Positions 52,944 to 63,079 of a stretch of 64,000 nt of DNA are shown here, one piece after another. Under the pieces are notes generated by a model, which was given only the letters and a program-made list of their open reading frames with translations, ran no database searches and was not told the DNA's origin. Source of the stretch: Wohlfahrtiimonas sp. G9077 (GTDB taxonomy: Bacteria > Pseudomonadota > Gammaproteobacteria > Cardiobacteriales > Wohlfahrtiimonadaceae); the NCBI RefSeq assembly GCF_002252155.1, contig NZ_NEFD01000001.1:496001-560000 (forward strand), read 5' to 3'. Both the position numbers and the translations under genes were made by a program. Position 1 is the first letter of the stretch; every line of letters begins with the position of its first letter.

Positions 52944-55900
52944 TTAACTCATTAACGAGGAATCAAGTTTAGTACATCCCGGGCCAATAATGATACTTTT
53001 TCCACCATTTTTTGGCTGAATTTGGATCTGTGTCGTGATTCGCTCTTTTAATGCGGAGACATGAGAGATAATGCCGATGAGTTTGCCTTCCCCATGAAGC
53101 CCTGCCAATAATGACAAAGCTGTATCCAGCGCATCTTCATCGAGCGTGCCAAACCCTTCATCTAAAAAGAGTGAATCCACACGCACCGTTTGGCTAGCCA
53201 TTTTAGATAAACCGAGCGCCAGCGCTAAACTGACAATGAAACTCTCTCCGCCAGATAAATTTTTCGTTGAGCGCACCTCGCTCGCCTGATAATTGTCAAT
53301 CACATTGAGTTGCAATGCCTCTTTTTCATCGCGCACCAATAAATAGCGATCCGACATTTTCATGAGCTCTTGATTTGCTTGGCGCACCATTAATTCAAAC
53401 GTGAGCCCTTGGGCAAAGGTGCGATATTTTTTGCCATCGGCCGAGCCAATCAGATGATTCAGTGCTTGCCACTGCGCGAGAATTTTCCGCTGCTCGTCTA
53501 TGGCTGCTTGTGCTTCTGCCATGGTGGTTTTTGCATCTGCATTGCGCTTTAATGTTGCTTGCAAACTGCCAAGCTTTTGATTGATCTCATCCATTTTGCT
53601 CTGCTGCGCCTTGAGCATTGCCTGTAATGCATCGATTGACTCTGTGGTGCATTTGTGTGCCATCATCTCTGTCAATCGCTCCTCTGCATCCACCAAGCGC
53701 GTGTGATTTTCCTTCGCTTGATCATTCAGCGCCTCGGATTGTACCTGCAGTGCCAAACGTTCAGCTTTCGGTAGCATTGCTGCCATCACAGCATCTTCGG
53801 ATGCAAATCCCAACGCATTACATGCAGTGCTCAAATCATCATTCAGCGCTGTCAACTTCAATGCATGCGATTGCATCCTTTGAGTCAAATCCATCATGCG
53901 CGCTTCTAAGCGCATCAGTGCTGCCTGCGCCTGTTGATGTTCGTCTTTGGCCGCATCAAGCGTCGTTTGATGCGCCGTTAAAGCTGCATGCCATTTGCTC
54001 TTTTCGAGGGCGACATCGGCATCCCCAAAAAGATTTTGCCGAATGGAGAGCTTTTCATCCTGTTGCCCTTGCCATGTTGTCAGCGTTCGTTCAAACTCTG
54101 TCAACCGTTCAACATGCACGGTTTTCTGGCTCATCAACACACTCAACTCTGCCTGTAATGCTTGTAATTTCTCAGCTGCATCGTTTAATGTTGTCTTGGC
54201 AGTGCACCAGTCTGCTTTGCGCGCATTTAATTGCCTCAATATCGCTTTGCGATCTGTATCATTTTGCACAAATGGACCCGTTTTGACTTGCCAAAGCTCG
54301 ACATCATCCGCCCATGTTTGCTCTAGAACTTCAAGTTCGGCCGCACTTTTATCCATATCCTTTTGTGCATGCATCACCTCTAGTTCGAGCATTTTCAATT
54401 CAGCTTCTGCTTTTTGAAGATCACCATTGATGCTCTGAAGCTGTTTTTCCGCCTGCTTCACCGCCGCTGCGGCCACTTCAATGTCATCCATGATTTGAGT
54501 GATGCGCATAATGTGTTGCTCGGCCTCATTCATCGGCAAGGCTTCTGTCACAAATGGATGCGTGGTTGAGCCACACAGCGGACACGGCTCATCTCTCTTC
54601 AAGCGCGCACGCGCCGCTTCATAATTGTGAATGGCCGCATGAAAGGATTGCTCGCGCAGCCAATGCTCTTTCTCACGTTGATAATCTTTAAGGGTTTGTC
54701 CATTTTGTAGCGTTTCAAGCGCCGCTTGGGCCATTGTAACTTGGGACGCCGCTGCTGTTTTGTCTGATTTTTTTTCCTCAATGACTTTAATGTGATTGGA
54801 CAATTGCGCTTGTAACTCATCACGTGCCGCCGTCTGTTCAGCATGCGCCTGTGCCAAAGCAATCCGCTTTTGATCATGATCCTCTAAGCGATCATAAAGG
54901 GTACCAATGTGCGGCAAAATCTCCACTAAAGCCGCATCCTCAGGATGCGCCTCTAAATGTGCGCGCCAGGCTTCACATTGATGGTTGATTTGGTCAATGT
55001 TCTCTGTCATGTCCACAATCTTTGCTGTTAAATCCGCCACAGCCCGCTCTTCATCTGTTTTCTTGGCGTTGGTGCTGACCATTTGATCCTCAAGGACATC
55101 TATGGCCAGATCAAGGGCTTGGACTTGATCCCACAACGCCTCTTTGTCAGCGCGTGAAGATTGCCATGCTGCAAGTGCGGCCGCTGCAGCCTGAATCTTT
55201 TGTTGATGCTGTTGAACTGCGGCTTGATGAAGGGGCAATGCTTCTGTCTGCTGCTGAAGATCCTGTGCATCTAGATCATGCTCTTTTCTCAGCTGACGAA
55301 GGTGCTCAAGTTTATCTTCTAGTGTTGCCGCTTTCAGCGCTTGATTAAGGCGCGTTTGTTTGGGCTCAAATGCCGCAGCCTGCGCTGATATGCGCAATGC
55401 TTCTGCTTGCAATGCCTCAATGTTTGCTGTGAGCGCTTGGTGTTCCTGTTGCCAATCAATCGCCGCTTGCGTGCGGGTAATCTCTGCTTTTAACGTTGCA
55501 TCATCATGTTCGCATGCATGAATCTCTGATTGAAGATGCGCCTCATCTTCTGGGCTAAGCAGCTGCACAGCATCCACCGATGCTGCTAATCGTGCAAAAG
55601 TACGCTCTTCTTCCCGCATGCGATTAAAAACGCCTTTGGAGATCTCTGCGTAAATCTCTGTCCCCGTCAATTGCTCTAAAATTTTGGACTTCTCATCACA
55701 GCTTGCTTTTAAAAAACCATCAAACTGCCCTTGTGCCAACAAAATAGAGCGCGTAAAACGCTTAAAATCCATGCCTGTTTTCTCTTCAACAACGGCAGGC
55801 ACTTTACTGCGTTTACTCTCTAAGATGTTCCCTTTCTCATCGCTGATTTCGTGGCGCGGATCTTGCAAGGCACCGGTCACAGATTTACGGGCACGGCGCT

Positions 55901-56192
55901 GATCAAAGCGACATAAAAACTCGCCCGCCTGCGAGAGAAAGCGCACTTCTGCATAACATTCGCTGGTGTGCCGACTCATGATCTCATTGTCTGTTTTGGT
56001 GATGCTGCCAAGGCGCGGCGTTTGCCCATAGAGCGCTAAACAAATGGCATCTAAAATGGTGGATTTACCAGCGCCCGTTGGGCCTGTTAAAGCAAAAATA
56101 CCATGGGTTTGATAAGCATCATCCGTGAAATCAATGTGCCATTCGCCTTGTAGGGAATTTAAATTTTTAAAACGTAATTCTAAAATTTTCAT
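52944..56192 (-). CDS. sbcC: SbcCD exonuclease ATPase subunit SbcC
   Basis: 1082-residue Rad50-like SMC ATPase of the nuclease that opens hairpins and processes DNA ends. Walker A GPTGAGKST (37-45), very long coiled-coil arms, zinc-hook CPLCGS (Cys537, Cys540), then the signature LSGGESFIVSLALALGLS and Walker B/D-loop LDEGFGTLD. It starts 3 bp after the sbcD stop. Long antisense frames lie inside it but are shadows. Confidence 0.95.
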   Translation of the reverse strand: MKILELRFKNLNSLQGEWHIDFTDDAYQTHGIFALTGPTGAGKSTILDAICLALYGQTPRLGSITKTDNEIMSRHTSECYAEVRFLSQAGEFLCRFDQRRARKSVTGALQDPRHEISDEKGNILESKRSKVPAVVEEKTGMDFKRFTRSILLAQGQFDGFLKASCDEKSKILEQLTGTEIYAEISKGVFNRMREEERTFARLAASVDAVQLLSPEDEAHLQSEIHACEHDDATLKAEITRTQAAIDWQQEHQALTANIEALQAEALRISAQAAAFEPKQTRLNQALKAATLEDKLEHLRQLRKEHDLDAQDLQQQTEALPLHQAAVQQHQQKIQAAAAALAAWQSSRADKEALWDQVQALDLAIDVLEDQMVSTNAKKTDEERAVADLTAKIVDMTENIDQINHQCEAWRAHLEAHPEDAALVEILPHIGTLYDRLEDHDQKRIALAQAHAEQTAARDELQAQLSNHIKVIEEKKSDKTAAASQVTMAQAALETLQNGQTLKDYQREKEHWLREQSFHAAIHNYEAARARLKRDEPCPLCGSTTHPFVTEALPMNEAEQHIMRITQIMDDIEVAAAAVKQAEKQLQSINGDLQKAEAELKMLELEVMHAQKDMDKSAAELEVLEQTWADDVELWQVKTGPFVQNDTDRKAILRQLNARKADWCTAKTTLNDAAEKLQALQAELSVLMSQKTVHVERLTEFERTLTTWQGQQDEKLSIRQNLFGDADVALEKSKWHAALTAHQTTLDAAKDEHQQAQAALMRLEARMMDLTQRMQSHALKLTALNDDLSTACNALGFASEDAVMAAMLPKAERLALQVQSEALNDQAKENHTRLVDAEERLTEMMAHKCTTESIDALQAMLKAQQSKMDEINQKLGSLQATLKRNADAKTTMAEAQAAIDEQRKILAQWQALNHLIGSADGKKYRTFAQGLTFELMVRQANQELMKMSDRYLLVRDEKEALQLNVIDNYQASEVRSTKNLSGGESFIVSLALALGLSKMASQTVRVDSLFLDEGFGTLDEDALDTALSLLAGLHGEGKLIGIISHVSALKERITTQIQIQPKNGGKSIIIGPGCTKLDSSLMS

Positions 56193-56195
56193 GCA

Positions 56196-57437
56196 TTACT
56201 CCGCGTTTCGATCATCTTCATTGAGCGTGCGCACCACTTCTTGGTGCAATGCCCGCAACGTTTCTCCCGCTTCTGGCGAAACATCTGCAGCACTTAAACA
56301 GGCTTCAAACACATCCTCAACGCTCAATGATTCAAGCGAAACAACGGCATCTTGCGCCACCTGCATGACATGATTCAACACTTGCTGATTTTTGATGCGC
56401 ACAATGGTCAACAAAGAGCCGGCAACATACGCTTCTAATCGATTGCGTAAATCCCCAACGATGGCATTGCCGGTGTATTCAATTTCAAGCCACACGGGTT
56501 GTTGCATCTCCCTTAAAGCATCGAGTCGCGCTTCTATGGTGTCTAAATCACCACTGATGCGTTCTAATGCCTGAAAGCGCGGAATGGGCAAAAGGGAAAT
56601 CGTTGCATTTCGTCCCACAAACTCAATGATCACCACTGATTTATTCTGTTTTGCCTCCCCAAAGCCCATGGCAATCGGCGAGCCTGAGTAACGAATGTGT
56701 TCACATCCCCCCACAATTTGCGGCACATGTAAATGTCCTAATGCCACATAATCTAACTCAGTGGGAAATGCTGCAACATTCACATAAGCAAGATTGCCCA
56801 CATACAGATCCCGCACACCATCGCCTTCTAGAGTTTCACCCCCTGCGGCAAACAGATGCCCCATTGCCACAATTGGAATCTCTTGATGACCGGCAGCAGC
56901 GCATCTACTTTGCTCAGCAATCGCTAAATCCGTCACCGCTTGATAGTGGTTTTGAATGCCGGTGATCAGCGCACGATTTTTATCCTCAAGGCTCTCTCCG
57001 GCGGTCACAATGCGCATGTCTTTATCTCGCAAATAAGGCACAGCACACACAATGAGTTCTGGCTCATTGTTGTGCCTCAACGTGATCACCTCATCAGATA
57101 ACTGATCACTCACTTGCCCAACCACATGCACATTCAGGGTTTTCAACAGGGCTTGCGGCGCATTTAAAAATGTGGGGGAATCATGATTGCCTGCCGTGAT
57201 CACAACGTGTCGACAATGGGTGCGCGAGACTTGATGCAAAAACTTATAATACATCGTCTGGGCGCGATTGCTCGGTAAACTGGTGTCAAACACATCGCCC
57301 GCGATCAACAATACATCGATGCATTCGCGCTCGATCGTCTCGATCATCCAGGCTAAAAACTGTTCAAATTCCGCATGGCGCTTTTGCCAATATAAGGCGC
57401 GCCCTAAATGCCAATCGGCTGTGTGAAGGATTTTCAT
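56196..57437 (-). CDS. sbcD: SbcCD exonuclease nuclease subunit SbcD
   Basis: 413-residue Mre11-like metallo-nuclease, partner of SbcC. Phosphoesterase motifs: HTADWHLG (from residue 5), IAGDVFD, ITAGNHDSPTFL, and YVALGHLHVPQ. ATG 57437 is preferred to an in-frame TTG two codons upstream. Its Shine-Dalgarno is weak. First gene of sbcDC-mscL-yqaA. Confidence 0.93.
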   Translation of the reverse strand: MKILHTADWHLGRALYWQKRHAEFEQFLAWMIETIERECIDVLLIAGDVFDTSLPSNRAQTMYYKFLHQVSRTHCRHVVITAGNHDSPTFLNAPQALLKTLNVHVVGQVSDQLSDEVITLRHNNEPELIVCAVPYLRDKDMRIVTAGESLEDKNRALITGIQNHYQAVTDLAIAEQSRCAAAGHQEIPIVAMGHLFAAGGETLEGDGVRDLYVGNLAYVNVAAFPTELDYVALGHLHVPQIVGGCEHIRYSGSPIAMGFGEAKQNKSVVIIEFVGRNATISLLPIPRFQALERISGDLDTIEARLDALREMQQPVWLEIEYTGNAIVGDLRNRLEAYVAGSLLTIVRIKNQQVLNHVMQVAQDAVVSLESLSVEDVFEACLSAADVSPEAGETLRALHQEVVRTLNEDDRNAE

Positions 57438-57519
57438 TGTCAATTCAATTCATTTATGGTTGGTATACTCATAGTATTCCCGATTTTCTAGCCACAAGCA
57501 ACGGTTAACCGGCAGACAC

Positions 57520-57542
57520 AAAAAAGCCAGCATTACGCTGGC
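57520..57542 (-). terminator. Intrinsic terminator after the unknown 82-residue gene
   Basis: Read leftward: 6-bp stem GCCAGC / GCTGGC (57537-57542 with 57526-57531), 5-nt loop, then six T (57520-57525). Confidence 0.82.
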
Positions 57543-57568
57543 CTTTTGATCACAACGGTGAAAGAGCA

Positions 57569-57817
57569 CTATTCCTCTTTTTGCCATTGATCACCGAGCA
57601 ATTGCTCTTGAATGTTTTTCACAAACTCTTCTAAGTCTGCGCGTGTCATCTCCATGTGGGAGCCATAACGTTCATTTTCAATCGTGGTAATGTGCGCGAT
57701 GACGAATTGATCATCACCCTCTTTTACTAAACTGAATTCTTCACCTTCCTTGTCCATGCATTTATAACTCACCATCTGGACATTCTTATAAATCAAGTTC
57801 TTATTCAGTTCTGTCAT
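57569..57817 (-). CDS. Unknown small acidic protein
   Basis: 82 residues from ATG 57817, with AAGGGG 6 nt upstream; the open frame extends further but lacks a better start. The sequence (MTELNKNLIYKNVQMVSYKC...; DQFVIAHITTIENERYGSHM; TRADLEEFVKNIQEQLL) is soluble, acidic and mixed alpha/beta, with no signal or membrane segment. I do not recognise a family. It has its own terminator and therefore stands alone. Confidence 0.75.
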   Translation of the reverse strand: MTELNKNLIYKNVQMVSYKCMDKEGEEFSLVKEGDDQFVIAHITTIENERYGSHMEMTRADLEEFVKNIQEQLLGDQWQKEE

Positions 57818-59144
<1,327 letters not shown>

Positions 59145-59166
59145 GATTTCAAGCGGTTTAAACATG

Positions 59167-59186
59167 AGCCCCTTTGCGAAGGGGCT
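59167..59186 (+). other. Intercistronic hairpin between dctP and dctQ
   Basis: 8-bp stem AGCCCCTT / AAGGGGCT (59167-59174 with 59179-59186) with a TGCG loop and a weak T-rich tail. Likely a partial terminator or 3' stabiliser that keeps dctP mRNA in excess over the membrane subunits. Confidence 0.6.
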
Positions 59187-59225
59187 TGTCTTGTTTAAGC
59201 CCATCAGCGATCGAACGAGGACACT

Positions 59226-59891
59226 ATGTTGATCAATATTTATCGATTCATGGACAAAGCGTGGCAAAAAATAGAGGTGTTTATGATGGTTTTCATCCTC
59301 ACTGCCATGACTTTGGTCACATTTATCTACACCATGCTGAACAATCTCTACATGCCTTTTTATAAAGTGGCAGATTGGTTGGCAGGGGATGAAGCTTCAA
59401 AACTTGAAGATTTTTTCTTAGATGCAGGCGACTTTATGATGGAAGCTGCGAGCACATTCAGCTGGTCAAATGAATTCACAAAGGCTTGCTTTGCCTGGCT
59501 CATTTTCTTTTGTATGTCTTATGGCGTGCGCATTGGCGGACACATTGGTGTCGATGCACTCGTTAAAGTTTTCAACAATAAGGTGCAACGCTTTTTAGCG
59601 TACATGGGTTTAGGCGCATGTTTGCTCTATGGCGGCATCATGCTTTACGCGAGCATGGAATGGGTGTTGAACTTTTATAATCTTGGCACGTTGGCCGAAG
59701 GCTTAGATCGCTTTGGCATTAAGCGCTGGCAGATCTCCATGATTGTGCCATTGGGCTTTTTCTTGTTGATGTGGCGTTATTTAGAGATCGGTTATTTAGT
59801 TGTGACTCATAAGCAAAACTCATTGGGACTTGCAGATGAAGCGGCCGATGCCATTGATGAATTTAAGAAAAATCAAGAGCAAGGAGCTTAA
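59226..59891 (+). CDS. dctQ: TRAP transporter small membrane subunit DctQ
   Basis: 221-residue four-helix membrane protein of the TRAP system. It has the DctQ features WLIFFCMSYGVRIGGHIGVDAL and GIKRWQISMIVPLGFFLLMWRY. An acidic insert between the first two helices (residues about 50-80) makes it longer than typical DctQ. ACGAGG precedes the ATG. It ends 1 bp before dctM. Confidence 0.9.
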   Translation: MLINIYRFMDKAWQKIEVFMMVFILTAMTLVTFIYTMLNNLYMPFYKVADWLAGDEASKLEDFFLDAGDFMMEAASTFSWSNEFTKACFAWLIFFCMSYGVRIGGHIGVDALVKVFNNKVQRFLAYMGLGACLLYGGIMLYASMEWVLNFYNLGTLAEGLDRFGIKRWQISMIVPLGFFLLMWRYLEIGYLVVTHKQNSLGLADEAADAIDEFKKNQEQGA

Positions 59892-59892
59892 C

Positions 59893-61176
59893 ATGACCAT
59901 TTTATTCTTATTTGTACTGCTCTTTGTTTTAATGTTGATTGGTGTGCCGGTTGCCATCTCTTTAGGCTTATCAAGCGCATTGACCATTATGTTCTTTAGC
60001 CCTGATTCGCCAAGAAGCTTGGTGATCAAAATGTTTGAAACCTCAGAACACACCACGCTTTTAGCCATTCCCTTCTTTTTAATTGCTGGGGCATTTATGA
60101 CCACAGGCGGCGTGGCACGTCGTTTGATTGACTTTGCCAACACCTGCGTTGGGCACATTCGCGGCGGTTTAGCCATTGGTTCAGTCTTGGCATGTATGCT
60201 CTTTGCGGCGCTCTCAGGCTCAAGCCCTGCAACGGTTGCCGCTGTGGGTTCAATCGCCATTGCTGGCATGGTGCGCTCTGGTTACCCGAAAGAATTTGGC
60301 GCCGGCATCATCTGTAATGCCGGTACGCTTGGCATCCTCATTCCGCCTTCCATCGTGATGGTTGTGTATGCGGCGGCAACGGAGCAATCTGTGGGTAAAA
60401 TGTTCATCGCAGGGATTGTACCCGGTGCATTGCTAGGCGTGGCACTCATGGTGGCGATCTACATTGTGGCACGCATTAAAAAGCTCCCTGCTCAGCCGCG
60501 CGTCAGTTTTAAAGAGTGGATTATCTCCTTTAGACGCGCAATGTGGGGTTTACTCCTCATGGTGATTATTTTGGGTGGCATCTATTCTGGCATGTACACG
60601 CCCACAGAAGCTGCGGCTGTTGCGGCTGTGTATTCTGCGTGTGTCGCACTCTTTATCTATAAAGATATGGGCATTCGTGATTTTCCTAAAGTGATGCTTG
60701 AATCTGGCAAAATGACGGTCATGTTGATGTTCATCATCGCCAACGCCATGCTCTTTGCCCATGTGCTCACCACTGAGCAAATTCCGCAAATCATCGCAGA
60801 ATGGGTGACAGCGCAAGGTTTATCACCTTGGATGTTTTTAGTGATCGTCAATATTGTCTTATTAGTGGCCGGCAGCTTTATGGAGCCATCAGCGGTGATT
60901 TTGATTTTAGCACCCATCTTTTTCCCGATCGCCACAGAGCTTGGCATTGACCCGATTCACTTAGGGATCATCATGGTGGTGAACATGGAAATTGGTTTAA
61001 TCACGCCGCCCGTTGGGCTCAATCTCTTTGTCACATCCGCAGTCACGGGCATGCCCATCACACGCACCATTCGCGCTGCGATGCCTTGGTTGTTGATTTT
61101 ACTCTTCTTCTTATTACTGATTACGTACATTCCGGCCATTTCGATGACATTGCCGAATTTACTGCAAGTGAATTAA
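59893..61176 (+). CDS. dctM: TRAP transporter large permease DctM
   Basis: 427-residue permease with about 11-12 transmembrane helices that couples sodium and dicarboxylate import. Family features: LAIPFFLIAGAFMTTGGVARRL, ALSGSSPATVAAVGSIAI, GTLGILIPPSIVMVVYA, GMYTPTEAAAVAAVYS and EIGLITPPVGLNLFV. ATG 59893 has AAGGAG 6 nt upstream. Last gene of dctPQM. Confidence 0.95.
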   Translation: MTILFLFVLLFVLMLIGVPVAISLGLSSALTIMFFSPDSPRSLVIKMFETSEHTTLLAIPFFLIAGAFMTTGGVARRLIDFANTCVGHIRGGLAIGSVLACMLFAALSGSSPATVAAVGSIAIAGMVRSGYPKEFGAGIICNAGTLGILIPPSIVMVVYAAATEQSVGKMFIAGIVPGALLGVALMVAIYIVARIKKLPAQPRVSFKEWIISFRRAMWGLLLMVIILGGIYSGMYTPTEAAAVAAVYSACVALFIYKDMGIRDFPKVMLESGKMTVMLMFIIANAMLFAHVLTTEQIPQIIAEWVTAQGLSPWMFLVIVNIVLLVAGSFMEPSAVILILAPIFFPIATELGIDPIHLGIIMVVNMEIGLITPPVGLNLFVTSAVTGMPITRTIRAAMPWLLILLFFLLLITYIPAISMTLPNLLQVN

Positions 61177-61188
61177 TCAACATCCATC

Positions 61189-61216
61189 AAAAAAGCCGCA
61201 GCAATGCGGCTTTTTT
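61189..61216. terminator. Bidirectional terminator after dctM
   Basis: 12-bp stem AAAAAAGCCGCA / TGCGGCTTTTTT (61189-61200 with 61205-61216) with a GCAA loop, between convergent dctM and the TehB-like gene. Confidence 0.92.
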
Positions 61217-61226
61217 ATACAGTCAT

Positions 61227-61826
61227 TTATGCAGTGCGTTGCGCAAGCATCGTGGCAAATTGTAATTTGACGCGGTTGCCATCTTTATCTAAGCGGTGCA
61301 ATTCGCCGACTTCTTCATTGTATTGCAAAATTTCCCAATCTTTATAATAGTCTTGCAATTCACCCTCTTTAAAGGTGAAGGAGAAGCCTTGATCACACGG
61401 ATATTTTTCTGTATCCATCGCAGAGACAATTAAATTATAACCACCCGCACGCGTGTGCGTCTGCATGTTTTCAATGATGGCAGGCACGCGATCGGCTTGC
61501 AGAAACATAAAGACAACCGTTGAAAAAATAAAATCATACATGCCAGTAATATTCGCGGTATTGATGTCATACTCAGCTGCATCGATGCTGGTGATGTGTT
61601 CTTTTGCCATCACATCCTTTAAAAAATCGATGCTGCGTGGATTCACATCACGCGATGTCATCTCAAAGCCTAAAGAACTTAAAAATAGGCTGTTGCGCCC
61701 TTGCCCGCAGCCAAGATCAAACGCCGTGCAAGGCGTGATCAGTTCAGCGACTTTGACAACGTCTGTGTGCGGCATCGTTAAGCCATAGGTGGTGTGAAAA
61801 TAATCAATGGGATATTTTGCATTCAT
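61227..61826 (-). CDS. tehB: TehB-like SAM-dependent methyltransferase
   Basis: 199-residue class I methyltransferase. The SAM loop is FDLGCGQGRNSLFLSSLGF; FIFSTVVFMFLQ, FTFKEGELQDYYKDWEILQYNE and NRVKLQFATMLAQR are characteristic of TehB, which confers tellurite resistance by methylation in E. coli. No tehA partner is present, so the native substrate is open. ATG 61826 has AGGAG upstream. Confidence 0.88.
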   Translation of the reverse strand: MNAKYPIDYFHTTYGLTMPHTDVVKVAELITPCTAFDLGCGQGRNSLFLSSLGFEMTSRDVNPRSIDFLKDVMAKEHITSIDAAEYDINTANITGMYDFIFSTVVFMFLQADRVPAIIENMQTHTRAGGYNLIVSAMDTEKYPCDQGFSFTFKEGELQDYYKDWEILQYNEEVGELHRLDKDGNRVKLQFATMLAQRTA

Positions 61827-61862
61827 GATGGGCTCCTGTGGGATAAGTTTAATAATGGTAAC

Positions 61863-61888
61863 AAAAAAGCGCACCTCAGTGCGCTTTT
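61863..61888 (-). terminator. Intrinsic terminator after the di-haem peroxidase
   Basis: Read leftward: 10-bp stem AAAAGCGCAC / GTGCGCTTTT (61879-61888 with 61865-61874), 4-nt loop, then T-run (61863-61868). Confidence 0.88.
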
Positions 61889-61910
61889 CTCATCCATTCA
61901 AATATTATAC

Positions 61911-62924
61911 TTATTTTTCAAATGGTTGTGGCTTTGGTGTGTCATTGATAGAAGGTGGCAAAATGGGCAGCATGATTTGTGGCTGCTCACCGGTTAAGGT
62001 TTTTAAGAATGCCACAATGTTGCTCACTTCTTCGGGCGTGTAATTGCGTCTTAATTGTAAGCGCCCCATGATTTCAACAGCTTCTTCTAATGTCGCCGCT
62101 TCCCCATCATGAAAATAGGGATAGGTTAATTCAACATTGCGAAGGGTTGGAACTTTAAATAAAAAGCGATCAGCATCTTTACCCGTCACTTCTATGCGGC
62201 CTTGAGCAGGATTGTCTGTCACATACTCTTCTAATAAGCCCATTTTTTGAAATGAAGATCCACCCACATTCACGCCATTGTGACACGCCACACAACCAGA
62301 GGTTTTAAAGAGCTGATAACCGGCCAATTCTTGCTCTGTCAATGCATTATCATCGCCTTTGAGCCATAAATCAAAACGCGCATTTGGCGTCACCAATGTC
62401 TCTTCAAAAGCGGCAATCGCATCTGTGATTTGATCAATATTAATTGAATCATCCCCATACACAGCTTTAAAATCTGTCACATAACCTGGAATGGCTTTGA
62501 TCACTTCCACCGCTAAATCATGCGTAAAGGCCATCTCTTTGGGGTTGGCAATCGGGCCACCGGCTTGTTCTTTTAAATCTTTCGCACGACCATCCCAAAA
62601 CTGCGCAATGTTAAAACGTGAGTTTAAAACAGTGGGTGAATTGATGGGGCCTTCTTGCCAATTGTGGCCAATCGATGTTTTTAAGTTGTCACTGCCGCCC
62701 ATTGATAAGTTATGGCATGAGTTACAAGAGATGAAACCTGATTTTGATAAACGTGGATCAAACCAAAGCTGCGCCCCTAATGCCACTTTTGCAGGATTTT
62801 CGACAACTGCAGGCTCTACAGGTTTAATGATGCCATCGCGTTTAACGTCCGCCATTGCACTGCCCACAAAAATGGATAAAGAGACAGTCACCGCTGCCCA
62901 TAATGGATTGAAACTTTTTCGCAT
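61911..62924 (-). CDS. Di-haem cytochrome c peroxidase
   Basis: 337-residue periplasmic peroxidase of the CcpA/MauG family that reduces hydrogen peroxide with cytochrome c electrons. Signal peptide about 1-25 (MADVKRD follows), first haem site CNSCH (67-71), second CVACH (211-215). The distal parts NSPTVLNSRFNIAQFWDGRA and VPTLRNVELTYPYFHDG are as in bacterial cytochrome c peroxidases. AGGGAG precedes ATG 62924. Divergent from serS. MauG-like activity cannot be excluded. Confidence 0.92.
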   Translation of the reverse strand: MRKSFNPLWAAVTVSLSIFVGSAMADVKRDGIIKPVEPAVVENPAKVALGAQLWFDPRLSKSGFISCNSCHNLSMGGSDNLKTSIGHNWQEGPINSPTVLNSRFNIAQFWDGRAKDLKEQAGGPIANPKEMAFTHDLAVEVIKAIPGYVTDFKAVYGDDSINIDQITDAIAAFEETLVTPNARFDLWLKGDDNALTEQELAGYQLFKTSGCVACHNGVNVGGSSFQKMGLLEEYVTDNPAQGRIEVTGKDADRFLFKVPTLRNVELTYPYFHDGEAATLEEAVEIMGRLQLRRNYTPEEVSNIVAFLKTLTGEQPQIMLPILPPSINDTPKPQPFEK

Positions 62925-63013
62925 ATTACGCTCCCTACTTCGTTGTGTGTCACAAATGCCAAAAGAGTCTACCCGATTTGCCAACCTTTCGATAATCCCC
63001 CTGATTTTCGGTT

Positions 63014-63042
63014 TTGTGATTACACTTTTTTTTAGCTATAAT
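63014..63042 (+). promoter_or_regulatory. serS promoter
   Basis: -35 TTGTGA (63014-63019), 17-bp spacer, perfect -10 TATAAT (63037-63042), giving a leader of about 30 nt before the serS start. Confidence 0.75.
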
Positions 63043-63079
63043 GAACGGTATTTTAATCAATATTTTTAAGGGATCGTCA

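Noticed and set aside
53618-54286. Rightward open frame of 222 codons inside sbcC
   Set aside because: Antisense shadow of a long coiled-coil gene; composition is biased by the sbcC codons and it has no start signal or known motif.
62491-63069. Rightward open frame of 192 codons across the peroxidase start and serS promoter
   Set aside because: It is antisense to the di-haem peroxidase and runs through the serS promoter; no ribosome binding site or family feature.
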